From: Sediminicola sp040566555
GTDB lineage: Bacteria > Bacteroidota > Bacteroidia > Flavobacteriales > Flavobacteriaceae
DNA: 64,000 nt
Direction: 5' to 3'
Assembly (NCBI RefSeq): GCF_040566555.1
Contig: NZ_JBEWYP010000007.1
Coordinates: forward strand, 124,001 to 188,000
The position numbers and the translations under genes are program-made. Shown here piece by piece: positions 1-8,725 of this stretch (its first letter is position 1; each line of letters opens with the position of its first letter). The notes beneath the pieces are model-generated. The model made no database searches. It saw only the letters and a list, made by a program, of their open reading frames with translations, and was not told the origin of the DNA.

Positions 1-1
1 C

Positions 2-2431
2 ACCTCGGATATTACTTCCATTTCTATATTAAAGGATGCATCTGCAGCGGCCATTTATGGTGTTAGGGCAGCAAATGGCGTTGTTTTGATTGAAACTAAA
101 TCGGGCAGTTATAATAAAAAGGCCGAAATTACATATGATGGTTATACGGGATATCAAGTGGCCCAAAATGTTCTGAAAGTGGCAAATGCCGAGCAGTTCA
201 CCACCATTGCCCTGGAATCTGGATCTGCTCCCGATGCCCAGTTTATTTTGAACGCCATGCAACGATACGGTCGTAGCAGGGTTAATCCAAATATACCGGA
301 TGTCAATACAGATTGGTACAATGAAATAATGAGAACTGCTCCAATCCAAAACCACAGTTTTGGTGTCACGGGAGGAAGTGAAGATGCCTCTTATGCCATA
401 GGAGCAAATTACTTTGGTCAAGAAGGTATTCTTAAAATGCGCAATGAATATGAACGTTTTAACCTTAGGAGTAAGATAGATTTTAAAGCCAATGACTGGT
501 TAACTGTTGGTGCAAATACGGTTATTAGTAATGCTACAAGGTATGATGCAGAGGATTCTGCATGGAGACAAGCGTATTTTGCGGTTCCAATTTTACCCGT
601 TTTTGATCCATTAAATACAAATGCAACCCCTACGGCATATGCTAACGCCCAGGATTTAGGGTATAGAGGGGGGCAAAATCCATTTCCAACATTGGATTTT
701 AGCGAGAACCGTTCAAAAATCAGGAACGTATTGGCCAATTTTTATGCCCAAATTGAGTTGGTGCCCGACAAATTAACCTTTAAAACTGCGTATAACCACA
801 ATTTCGAAACTAGGGAGAAAAGGGAAGTTCGTTTGCCGTTCTTTATAGGTAATAACTTTCAGAGAGAAGATGCTTCTTTATTTAAAGGCAATGAAACATA
901 CTCCAATCAAATTTGGGACAATACTTTGACCTATACGGATACTTTCGGGAAACATAATTTAAGCATATTGACCGGAGGATCTTTTAGGGACGAGGCTTTT
1001 GAACAATTGAGGGCAAGAGGATTAAACTTCCCTTTATCTGGAGAAGAGGCATATTACTTAGACCTTGCACAAACAATTATTCAGGAAGACGTAGGCGATG
1101 ATGGAAGAAGGGAATATGGCTTGTCTTATTTCAGTAGGGTATCCTACAACTACGACAACCGCTATTTGCTCTACGGAACTTTTCGTGCAGATGGTACTAA
1201 CAAATACCAAGAAAAGTGGGGTTATTTCCCAACTGTTGGGGTAGGATGGGTATTGTCAGAAGAATCTTTTATGGATAACAACGGAGTTTTCGATTTTCTT
1301 AAGTTAAGGGGAAGTTGGGGGCAACTAGGTAATGATAATGTACCGGGAAGTGAAGGTTCCATTACATCACAAGTGGTAACAACTGCGCTTGGAGACACCT
1401 TATTTAGTGGGGTAAGCACCAGTAGTGATTTTACTTCCTTAAAATGGGAGGTCACAGAGGAGATCAATGGTGGTATTTCTGCTAATTTATTTGACAGTCA
1501 ATTATCCTTGGAAGCAGATTATTATGTAAGGGACACTAGGGATGCCATTATACCAGTGCAACGCCCATTAATTCCAGGAAGTATAAGAAAAAATGTAGGG
1601 GAAATTAGAAATTCAGGATTTGAGATTGCCCTAAATTGGAATAAAACGGTCAATGATAATTTTACCTATAGCATTGGAGGTAATTTCTCTTCCCTTAAAA
1701 ATGAAGTACTAGACCTTGGAGGGCAACCTTTTATTGATGCTGGAACCGCAGAATTTCGCCAAAGGTCAATAATAGGAGAATCTATCTTTGCCTTTTATGG
1801 TCGTGAAATAAATGGAGTTTACCAAAATGATGCAGAAATCCAAGCAGATCCGATAGCTGTGGCAAATAATCTGGTACCTGGAGATTTCAAGTACAAGGAT
1901 TTAGATGGCAATGGAGAAATTAATGATGATGACAGAACCGTTTTGGGCTCATTTTTACCTTCCTATTCTTTCGGATTAAACTTTGGACTTGCTTATAAAG
2001 GCTTCGATGTGTCTGCCAGTGCAATTGGTCAAGGTGGGAATAAAATATTGAACCGTAAAAGAGGTGAGGTGATTTTTACCAATGACACCAATATTGACAG
2101 GGATTTTGCAATCAATCGTTGGCACGGGGAAGGAACATCCAATAGTTACCCATCCGCAGCGGGAATTAGAAAAGGATGGAATCAAAAATTAAATGATTAT
2201 TTTATAGAGGATGGGGACTTTTTTAGAATCCAGAATATCACCTTCGGATATACCATCAACAAAGATGGATCAAAACCTGGCTTACCGAATATAAGGCTCT
2301 ATGTAACGGCAGAAAAGCCATTGACAGTCTTTAGATACAACGGGTTTAATCCTGAAGTGGCCAATGGAGTAGACAATCAGACCTATCCTATTCCTTCTGT
2401 ATACACTTTTGGAGTTAACATTAAAATTTAA
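2..2431 (+). CDS. SusC-like TonB-dependent outer-membrane transporter (5' end outside window)
   Basis: Outer-membrane glycan importer of the SusC/RagA family, which works as a complex with the SusD-like protein encoded next. The reading frame is open from base 2, so the gene begins before the window and the signal peptide and the start of the plug are missing. The first visible residues carry the plug hallmark LKDASAAAIYG followed by RAANGVV. The rest is a beta-barrel rich in aromatic/Asn strands, ending with the family-typical terminal strand VYTFGVNIKI. At least 800 residues are visible, against roughly 1000 for the family. The SusD gene follows after 12 bases, so the two are co-transcribed. 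Substrate is inferred from the neighbours (GH144, GH3) as a beta-1,2-glucan. The regulator of the locus is not visible. Confidence 0.95.
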   Translation, partial: TSDITSISILKDASAAAIYGVRAANGVVLIETKSGSYNKKAEITYDGYTGYQVAQNVLKVANAEQFTTIALESGSAPDAQFILNAMQRYGRSRVNPNIPDVNTDWYNEIMRTAPIQNHSFGVTGGSEDASYAIGANYFGQEGILKMRNEYERFNLRSKIDFKANDWLTVGANTVISNATRYDAEDSAWRQAYFAVPILPVFDPLNTNATPTAYANAQDLGYRGGQNPFPTLDFSENRSKIRNVLANFYAQIELVPDKLTFKTAYNHNFETREKREVRLPFFIGNNFQREDASLFKGNETYSNQIWDNTLTYTDTFGKHNLSILTGGSFRDEAFEQLRARGLNFPLSGEEAYYLDLAQTIIQEDVGDDGRREYGLSYFSRVSYNYDNRYLLYGTFRADGTNKYQEKWGYFPTVGVGWVLSEESFMDNNGVFDFLKLRGSWGQLGNDNVPGSEGSITSQVVTTALGDTLFSGVSTSSDFTSLKWEVTEEINGGISANLFDSQLSLEADYYVRDTRDAIIPVQRPLIPGSIRKNVGEIRNSGFEIALNWNKTVNDNFTYSIGGNFSSLKNEVLDLGGQPFIDAGTAEFRQRSIIGESIFAFYGREINGVYQNDAEIQADPIAVANNLVPGDFKYKDLDGNGEINDDDRTVLGSFLPSYSFGLNFGLAYKGFDVSASAIGQGGNKILNRKRGEVIFTNDTNIDRDFAINRWHGEGTSNSYPSAAGIRKGWNQKLNDYFIEDGDFFRIQNITFGYTINKDGSKPGLPNIRLYVTAEKPLTVFRYNGFNPEVANGVDNQTYPIPSVYTFGVNIKI

Positions 2432-2443
2432 AAAAATACACGT

Positions 2444-3982
2444 ATGAAACTGTTTACTAAAAATATCATTTTAACCCTTATGGCAGCCGCAGGATTTGCC
2501 ATGGTTGGGTGTACTGACAAGTTGGATGAACCGGAATTGAACAATAATTTTGCGGGAGGTACAGATTTTACCAAGACGGCAGATATGAAGCTTTCCATTA
2601 TTGGGGTGTATGAAGCGTTTCAATCCAGGGGATGGGAACAGCCGTTATTGATCTCTGTTAGGGGCGATGATGTAAATGCCGGAGGCCTTGGGGATCAACA
2701 AGATTTTGCAGAGACAGATCTCTTCAATTACAATAAGGATTACTGGATGTACAATTCCCTGTGGGAAAATATCTACGTGGATGTTATTTCGGCACACACG
2801 GCGATGGAACAAATAGAACGGTATCAAGAATTTGCTGATGAATCTGGGGTTGCCCTAGGGAATCAGTACATCGCTGAAGCAAAGGTTTTGCGGGCGATGA
2901 TGCTTTTCAATATTTCTCAGGTTTGGGGAGATGTATTCATTACTGAATCGTCTGATACTGGAGCGCTTTTATCTCTAACAAGTGTGCCAACACAGCAAGA
3001 GGTAATGCAGCATATTTCTGATCAAATGGATGAGGCTATTCCTTTCTTAACGAATATGAGGCCCAATGAACGTACGGATCTGCCAGGTGGAGCAACCATT
3101 TATACAGCATATGCTATCAAGGCCTTGGCGAACCAAGAATTGAAAAATTACCAAGCCGTAGCCGAGGCTGCTGGCAAAATTATCAATTCAGGAGTTTTTA
3201 GTCTTTACCCAGATTATTACGAGCTGTTTAAAACACCTGGAAAATTGAGCAATGAGAGTATTCTGGATTTGCAGTATTCCGATTTTGGTCAAGGTGAGGG
3301 AGATAGTGAAAGTCATCTTTATGCGCCTTATGGTCCACAAAACTGGACTCCGGCCGTTGAAGGTGCTTCCAGCGGATGGGGCTTTTTTGAACCAAGTATG
3401 AAGTTCATTAAATTTATGTTGGACAGGGGTGAAACTACCCGTCTGGAAACCAGTGTGCTTTTTACAGATCGCGGGATAGCGGAACTACAGGCTGATCCCA
3501 ATTACAGCAACCTTCCAAACTTTGTATCCAATACTACAAGGGATGGGGATATAATCAATGATTATGCCAGGGCACTTTTCGCCAGTGGGAAGCATTATAT
3601 GCCTTCTAATCAATTGATCCCAGGAAGAACTGGGTATGGCAGCAATAAAAATTATTCCATAATCCGATATTCCGAAATATTGTTAATGTATGCTGAAGCT
3701 CTTGCTCAGGGTGCCAGTGGAAACGTAATGAGCGCGGATCAAGCAGTAAACCAGGTTAGGGCACGTGCTAACATGCCTGCATTATCAGGAGTTACTCTAG
3801 ATCAGGTTTTGGACGAGAAATTCGCCGAATTGAGTATGGAATGGGGGAAAAGGTATTTTGATATGGTTCGTTTAAAACGATTTGATGAGTTGAGCTATGA
3901 CGGTAGGACCTTTACAGAAGGTAAGATATTCCTGCCTTATCCTCAGGCTCAAGTTGACCAGTTCCCAATATTAGGTAATTAA
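2444..3982 (+). CDS. SusD/RagB-like glycan-binding lipoprotein
   Basis: Surface lipoprotein that caps the SusC barrel and binds the incoming oligosaccharide. The 512-residue protein has a lipoprotein signal with lipobox ending at Cys23 (FAMVGC). The residues after it, TDKLDE, are acidic, which resembles a Bacteroidota surface-export signal. The helical TPR-like RagB/SusD fold is supported by the usual landmarks: a tetratricopeptide-like N-terminal half containing AEAKVLRAMMLFN, the RYSEILLMYAEAL helix, EWGKRYFDMVRLKR, and a C-terminal FLPYPQ stretch. Length is normal for the family. It lies 12 bases after the SusC-like gene and 22 bases before the next lipoprotein, consistent with one operon. 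Confidence 0.95.
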   Translation: MKLFTKNIILTLMAAAGFAMVGCTDKLDEPELNNNFAGGTDFTKTADMKLSIIGVYEAFQSRGWEQPLLISVRGDDVNAGGLGDQQDFAETDLFNYNKDYWMYNSLWENIYVDVISAHTAMEQIERYQEFADESGVALGNQYIAEAKVLRAMMLFNISQVWGDVFITESSDTGALLSLTSVPTQQEVMQHISDQMDEAIPFLTNMRPNERTDLPGGATIYTAYAIKALANQELKNYQAVAEAAGKIINSGVFSLYPDYYELFKTPGKLSNESILDLQYSDFGQGEGDSESHLYAPYGPQNWTPAVEGASSGWGFFEPSMKFIKFMLDRGETTRLETSVLFTDRGIAELQADPNYSNLPNFVSNTTRDGDIINDYARALFASGKHYMPSNQLIPGRTGYGSNKNYSIIRYSEILLMYAEALAQGASGNVMSADQAVNQVRARANMPALSGVTLDQVLDEKFAELSMEWGKRYFDMVRLKRFDELSYDGRTFTEGKIFLPYPQAQVDQFPILGN

Positions 3983-4004
3983 TCAAAGATTTAATTTAGA
4001 CCAG

Positions 4005-5756
4005 ATGAAAAATATAAAACAACTAATTACCATTGTTACCGTACTTTTTCTTGCTTACTCATGTGATCAGGGAATAGACGGAATAACAGAAGTTGAACCG
4101 GGAATAGATGCATCTGCCCCCGCAGTGAAAATCATATCCCCAACAGAAGGTACTAAGATAAAAGTACCCCAGGCCATCACATCCGTAACTATTGAAATTG
4201 AGGTGACCGATGATATTGAAGTAGCCAATGTGCAAGTGTTGATTGACGATGTGAATATTGGTCAATTCAACGATTTCAAGGACTATAGAAGGGTATTGAT
4301 AAAGGATCTTGTTTATGATAAGGTCACCGATGGGACACATGTTTTAACAGTAAACGCTACAGATATAGAGGGAAAAACTACCGTATCTACGGTTACCTTT
4401 GAAAAGGAACCCGCGTATACCCCATTGTTTGCAGGAGAAGTCCTTTATATGCCTTTTGATGGCGACTATGTTGATTTAGTAGGTCTTAAAGCTGCAACCA
4501 AAGTAGGGACACCAACATTTGCCGGCCAGTCCGTTATTGGTGCCAACGCTTATAAAGGAGCTGAAAATGCCTATTTAACCTATCCAACAGCTGGCCTTTT
4601 GGGTACAGAATTTACAGCTGCCTTTTGGTATAAGGTAAATGCAAGCCCAGATAGGGCAGGTATATTGGTTATTGGCGACAATGCAGACGACCGTAATCAA
4701 GGATTTAGATTGTTTAGGGAAGGTAGTGGCGCCTCACAAACCATTAAGTTGAATGTGGGTACAGGAAATGGAGAGAGCTGGAATGATGGAGGTGTATTGG
4801 ATGTAGCCGCAGGAGAATGGGTTCACATTGCCTTTGCAATTTCGGCCACACAGAGTACTGTTTTCTTTAATGGGGTTGAAATGCGTACAGCATCATTATC
4901 TGCTCCAATTGATTGGACAGGTTGTGAAAACATGACCATAGGTGCTGGAGGTGAAACTTTTAGTTATTGGGATCATTTGTCAGACAGAAGTCCTATGGAT
5001 GAGTTGAGGGTGTTTAATAAAGCCCTAACGGCAGCGGACATTCAGAATATGATCAATGTGACCAATCCATATACCGGTAAATACGATGGGGAGATGTTCT
5101 ATTTGCCATTTAATGGCGATAATAAAAACTTGTTCACCGGGCAAGAGGCTACAATTGTAGGTACGCCTGGTTTTGCAGGGGAAGGGGTAAGTGGTTCCGA
5201 AGCATACGCAGGAGCAGTGGATTCCTATCTGACCTTTCCTACAGATGGACTAACTACAGAAGATTTCAGTGCCAGTTTCTGGTACAAGGTAAATGCAGCT
5301 CCAGATAGAGCTGGTATATTGGTCATGGGACCTCCTGATACGGAAAGGCCTGAATATCCTACTGTCCAGAACCTAAGAACAAATGGATTCAGATTCTTCC
5401 GGGAAGGAAGCCCAACGAACCAAATATTTAAATTGAACGTGGGTAACGGTACTGCGGATACTTGGATCGATGGAGGGGCAGCCGCTTCTTTGGATCCAGC
5501 TACGGCAGGATGGCAACATATTGCGTTCACCATTTCTGGTACTAAAGCTATTGTTTATATCGATGGGGTTCAGGTTGCGACAGCTGATATTACGGGAGTA
5601 GATTGGACCGGTTGCGACATTCTGTCCATTGGATCAGGTGCCCCGAGATTTTCAGAATGGGGACACAAATCGGATGCAAGTTTTATTGACGAGCTACGAT
5701 TGTTCAATAAAGCCTTATCCCCTGAAGAAGTCCTTACTATTAGAAACGACAATTAA
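4005..5756 (+). CDS. Surface glycan-binding lipoprotein with Ig-like and two LamG-type domains
   Basis: Occupies the SusE/SusF position of the locus and probably helps hold polysaccharide at the cell surface. It has a lipoprotein signal with lipidated Cys20 (FLAYSC). An Ig-like domain (about residues 38-135, containing KIISPTEGTKI and DDIEVANVQVLIDD) is followed by two concanavalin-A/LamG-type domains at about 145-350 and 358-583. The two LamG units are clearly duplicated: both contain FWYKVNA-PDRAGIL, GFR-FREG, IDELR or MDELR, and FNKAL. No catalytic motif is seen, so a binding role is inferred. It is 31 bases upstream of the first GH144 gene and probably co-transcribed with it. The ligand is presumed to match the locus substrate but cannot be read from sequence. 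Confidence 0.85.
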   Translation: MKNIKQLITIVTVLFLAYSCDQGIDGITEVEPGIDASAPAVKIISPTEGTKIKVPQAITSVTIEIEVTDDIEVANVQVLIDDVNIGQFNDFKDYRRVLIKDLVYDKVTDGTHVLTVNATDIEGKTTVSTVTFEKEPAYTPLFAGEVLYMPFDGDYVDLVGLKAATKVGTPTFAGQSVIGANAYKGAENAYLTYPTAGLLGTEFTAAFWYKVNASPDRAGILVIGDNADDRNQGFRLFREGSGASQTIKLNVGTGNGESWNDGGVLDVAAGEWVHIAFAISATQSTVFFNGVEMRTASLSAPIDWTGCENMTIGAGGETFSYWDHLSDRSPMDELRVFNKALTAADIQNMINVTNPYTGKYDGEMFYLPFNGDNKNLFTGQEATIVGTPGFAGEGVSGSEAYAGAVDSYLTFPTDGLTTEDFSASFWYKVNAAPDRAGILVMGPPDTERPEYPTVQNLRTNGFRFFREGSPTNQIFKLNVGNGTADTWIDGGAAASLDPATAGWQHIAFTISGTKAIVYIDGVQVATADITGVDWTGCDILSIGSGAPRFSEWGHKSDASFIDELRLFNKALSPEEVLTIRNDN

Positions 5757-5787
5757 AAGTAGTTCTTAAAAACGTAACACAAATTTT

Positions 5788-7161
5788 ATGAAATTTCAAG
5801 TATTGATAATGGCCCTGGCAACCTTGTTTGTCGGGTGCAAGGGCCATAATACACCCAAAAATGAACAGGAATCTGAGACCAAAAGTTCCCAGATGACCAA
5901 TCTTTCGGACCTTGCTTTACTGGATACGGTTCAGAAGCAAACCTTTGAATATTTTTGGAGCGGTGCGGAGCCTACTTCAGGATTGGCAAGGGAACGCATA
6001 CATTTGGATGGTATATATCCTTCACATGACCAGGATATAATTACCATTGGCGGTTCTGGTTTTGGAGTGATGGCATTATTGGTTGGGGTTGAGCGTGGCT
6101 TTATAACCAAGGAACAGCTTACAGAACGAATGGTCAGAATCCTTGATTTTTTGGAAAAGGCAGATCGTTTTCATGGCGTATGGCCGCATTGGTTAAACCC
6201 AGATGGATCCACATCTCCATTTTCTAAAATGGACGATGGTGGCGATCTGGTAGAATCTGCATTTATGATCCAAGGTCTACTTACCGTAAAAGAATATTTT
6301 GATCAAAATCAGAATGATCCCAAAGCAAAAGAAATTAGTGACAGAATACAACGTCTTTGGGAGGAGGTAGAATGGGATTGGTATACCAAAGGAGGAGAAA
6401 ATGTATTGTATTGGCATTGGTCACCAAAACATGGTTGGGATATGAATTTTCCTGTAGGGGGTTATAACGAAGCCCTTATTATGTATGTTTTGGCCGCTTC
6501 TTCACCTACTCATCCAATTAAGAAGGATGTTTATGAGCAAGGATGGGCTAGAAACGGGGCTATTGCAAAAGATACGGTGTATTATGGACTTGAAACGGAA
6601 CTGGATCATTATGAACATGACGCAGCACCGGTAGGGCCATTATTCTGGGCTCATTATTCCTATTTAGGATTAAACCCTAATGGGTTAAAAGATCAGTACG
6701 GGGACTATTGGAAATTGAACCAAAACCATGCCTTAATTCATTATAAGCATGCCGTTGCCAATCCAAATAAATTTAAGGGTTATGGGGAAGATTGCTGGGG
6801 ACTTACCTCTAGTTATTCCATGAAGGGTTATGCCGGACATAGACCTGATCAAGATCTTGGGGTAATTTCACCTACTGCGGCACTTTCTTCTATGCCATAT
6901 ACTCCATTTCAAAGCTTGAATTTTTTGAGATATATGTATAAGGAACAAGATTCCTTAATCGGTAAATATGGACCATATGATGCTTTTAGCCTGGAAGAAA
7001 ACTGGTCGTTACCGAGATATTTAGCGATTGACCAAGGTCCTATCCCTGTTATGATAGAAAATTACAGGACAGGACTCCTGTGGAAACTCTTTATGAAGAA
7101 CGAAGAGGTTCAGGAGGGATTGTCAAAACTAGGGTTTACATATACAGAGACCAATGAGTAA
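5788..7161 (+). CDS. GH144-type beta-1,2-glucanase lipoprotein (first copy)
   Basis: Belongs to the glycoamylase-like (PF10091) family that contains the GH144 beta-1,2-glucanases and sophorohydrolases. The 457-residue protein has a lipobox ending at Cys17 (LFVGC). The (alpha/alpha)6-barrel signature is complete: TVQKQTFEYFW, GGSGFGVMALLVG, FHGVWPHW, the acidic cluster DDGGDLVES (Asp149, Asp153, Glu156), YWHWSP, GYNEAL (Glu228) and AIDQGPI-VMIENYRTGLLW. From memory, the Asp/Asp/Glu cluster corresponds to residues needed for activity in the characterised Chitinophaga pinensis enzyme. Residues after the lipid Cys are not acidic, so a periplasm-facing position is possible. Its stop overlaps the start of the second copy by 8 bases, suggesting translational coupling. 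Endo versus exo action cannot be told from sequence alone. Confidence 0.88.
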   Translation: MKFQVLIMALATLFVGCKGHNTPKNEQESETKSSQMTNLSDLALLDTVQKQTFEYFWSGAEPTSGLARERIHLDGIYPSHDQDIITIGGSGFGVMALLVGVERGFITKEQLTERMVRILDFLEKADRFHGVWPHWLNPDGSTSPFSKMDDGGDLVESAFMIQGLLTVKEYFDQNQNDPKAKEISDRIQRLWEEVEWDWYTKGGENVLYWHWSPKHGWDMNFPVGGYNEALIMYVLAASSPTHPIKKDVYEQGWARNGAIAKDTVYYGLETELDHYEHDAAPVGPLFWAHYSYLGLNPNGLKDQYGDYWKLNQNHALIHYKHAVANPNKFKGYGEDCWGLTSSYSMKGYAGHRPDQDLGVISPTAALSSMPYTPFQSLNFLRYMYKEQDSLIGKYGPYDAFSLEENWSLPRYLAIDQGPIPVMIENYRTGLLWKLFMKNEEVQEGLSKLGFTYTETNE

Positions 7162-8530
7162 GTTTTTTTACATAGTATCTATAGTACTTTTTTTAACCTC
7201 TTGCACATCTCAAGATGATTCAAGCCCTGTTGGTGTTTCCGAGTTGCCGGATAAACCTGAAGAGCCTACTGTTGTTATTTCTGATGTGGAGCTTATGGAT
7301 ATTGTCCAAAGAGAAACCTTTAAATATTTCTGGGATTATGCAGATGCAGATTCCGGAGGAGCAAGGGAACGATATCATCCCTCGGAACCTAATTTAGGAA
7401 AATCAGTTGTAACCTCAGGGGGCACTGGTTTTGGGTTGATGAGTATTTTAGTGGGAATCGAAAGAAGTTATATATCCAGGGATGAGGCCGTAGTAAGGTT
7501 GTCCAAAATTTTAGCTTTTTTAGAAAATGCTGATAGATTTCATGGAGCCTGGCCACATTGGATAAATGGGACAAATGGGAGTGTGATACCCTTTAGTAGC
7601 TTGGACAATGGTGGGGATTTGGTAGAAACCGCTTTTTTGGTGCAAGGTTTGATCTGCATCAAAGAATATTTTAAAACCGGCTCTACGGAAGAAAAGGCAT
7701 TGTCACAAAAGGCTGATGTCTTATGGAAAGGGGTAGATTGGCAATGGTATACCAAAAATGAAAATACCTTGTATTGGCACTGGAGTCCGTCCAATCAATT
7801 CGCAATGAATATGCAGTTGAAAGGGTATAATGAAACCTTAATTCCTTATGTTTTGGCAGCAGCTTCACCAGATTATTCCATTACTCCAGAGGTTTATTCC
7901 AATGGGTGGGCCTCTAACGGAGCCATAAAATCAAATAATACACAATTTGGATTCCCATTATTGGTCAAACATTCGGGCAATGAGCAATTTGGAGGCCCGC
8001 TCTTTTGGGCTCATTATTCATATTTGGGATTAAATCCAAATGGGCTAACGGACCAATATGTCAATTATTGGGATACCAATGTCAATCATTCCAAGATCAA
8101 TTACAGCTATTGTGTTTCAAATCCAAATGGGTATAGAGATTATGGTAAGGATTGTTGGGGGTTAACCGCAAGTTATACCAGAAACTCTGATGGAGGGATT
8201 GGATACAATGCACATAGTCCAAATAATGACACAGGTATTATTTCACCCACTGCGGCAATAAGTTCCATCCCATATACCCCAACAGAATCGTTGGCGGCTA
8301 TGCATTTTTTCTATGGGAAAAAAGATAAACTCATGGGTCCGGCCGGTTTTTATGATGCTTTTAGCCCTTCCAATGATTATTGGGTAGCCAAAGCATATTT
8401 GGCAATTGATCAAGGACCAATTGTAATTATGATAGAGAATTATAGGTCCGGTTTGTTGTGGAACCTTTTTATGCAGAATGAAGAGGTGCAAAATGGGTTG
8501 GTTAAATTAGGGTTTAACACAGCCCCATAA
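7154..8530 (+). CDS. GH144-type beta-1,2-glucanase lipoprotein (second copy)
   Basis: Tandem paralogue of the preceding gene, 458 residues, with the same fold and motifs: VQRETFKYFWDYAD, GGTGFGLMSILVG, FHGAWPHW, DNGGDLVET (Asp151, Asp155, Glu158), YWHWSP, GYNETL and AIDQGPIVIMIENYRSGLLW. It is a lipoprotein (Cys17 in LFLTSC). The residues following the Cys, TSQDDSS, are acidic and resemble a Flavobacterium-type surface-export signal, unlike the first copy. This suggests one enzyme acts outside and the other inside the outer membrane. The start ATG lies inside the last codons of the first copy. A terminator-like hairpin follows about 100 bases downstream, so the operon may end or attenuate here. 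Confidence 0.88.
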   Translation: MSKFFYIVSIVLFLTSCTSQDDSSPVGVSELPDKPEEPTVVISDVELMDIVQRETFKYFWDYADADSGGARERYHPSEPNLGKSVVTSGGTGFGLMSILVGIERSYISRDEAVVRLSKILAFLENADRFHGAWPHWINGTNGSVIPFSSLDNGGDLVETAFLVQGLICIKEYFKTGSTEEKALSQKADVLWKGVDWQWYTKNENTLYWHWSPSNQFAMNMQLKGYNETLIPYVLAAASPDYSITPEVYSNGWASNGAIKSNNTQFGFPLLVKHSGNEQFGGPLFWAHYSYLGLNPNGLTDQYVNYWDTNVNHSKINYSYCVSNPNGYRDYGKDCWGLTASYTRNSDGGIGYNAHSPNNDTGIISPTAAISSIPYTPTESLAAMHFFYGKKDKLMGPAGFYDAFSPSNDYWVAKAYLAIDQGPIVIMIENYRSGLLWNLFMQNEEVQNGLVKLGFNTAP

Positions 8531-8627
8531 GGGACAGAGCTATTAATTGAGATATTAAAATTTCAATTGCTGTCGCACATATTAAAGTAGCGTAAATAGC
8601 TGTCGTTTTCACTTTTAGAAATTGGCC

Positions 8628-8656
8628 AAGGGCCTATTTCTGGGCAGCCCTTTTTT
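8628..8656 (+). terminator. Terminator-like hairpin inside the glycan locus
   Basis: A six-base stem AAGGGC (8628-8633) pairs with GCCCTT (8647-8652) and runs into six T residues. It lies in the 195-base gap between the second GH144 gene and the GH43 gene, so it may end or attenuate transcription of the Sus-GH144 part. The stem is short, so this is a moderate call. Confidence 0.5.
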
Positions 8657-8725
8657 AGAAATCAACATAATAATAGAAACACTATATCACAAGAATGATA
8701 TATCGTTTTTAAATCCTTATTTGAG

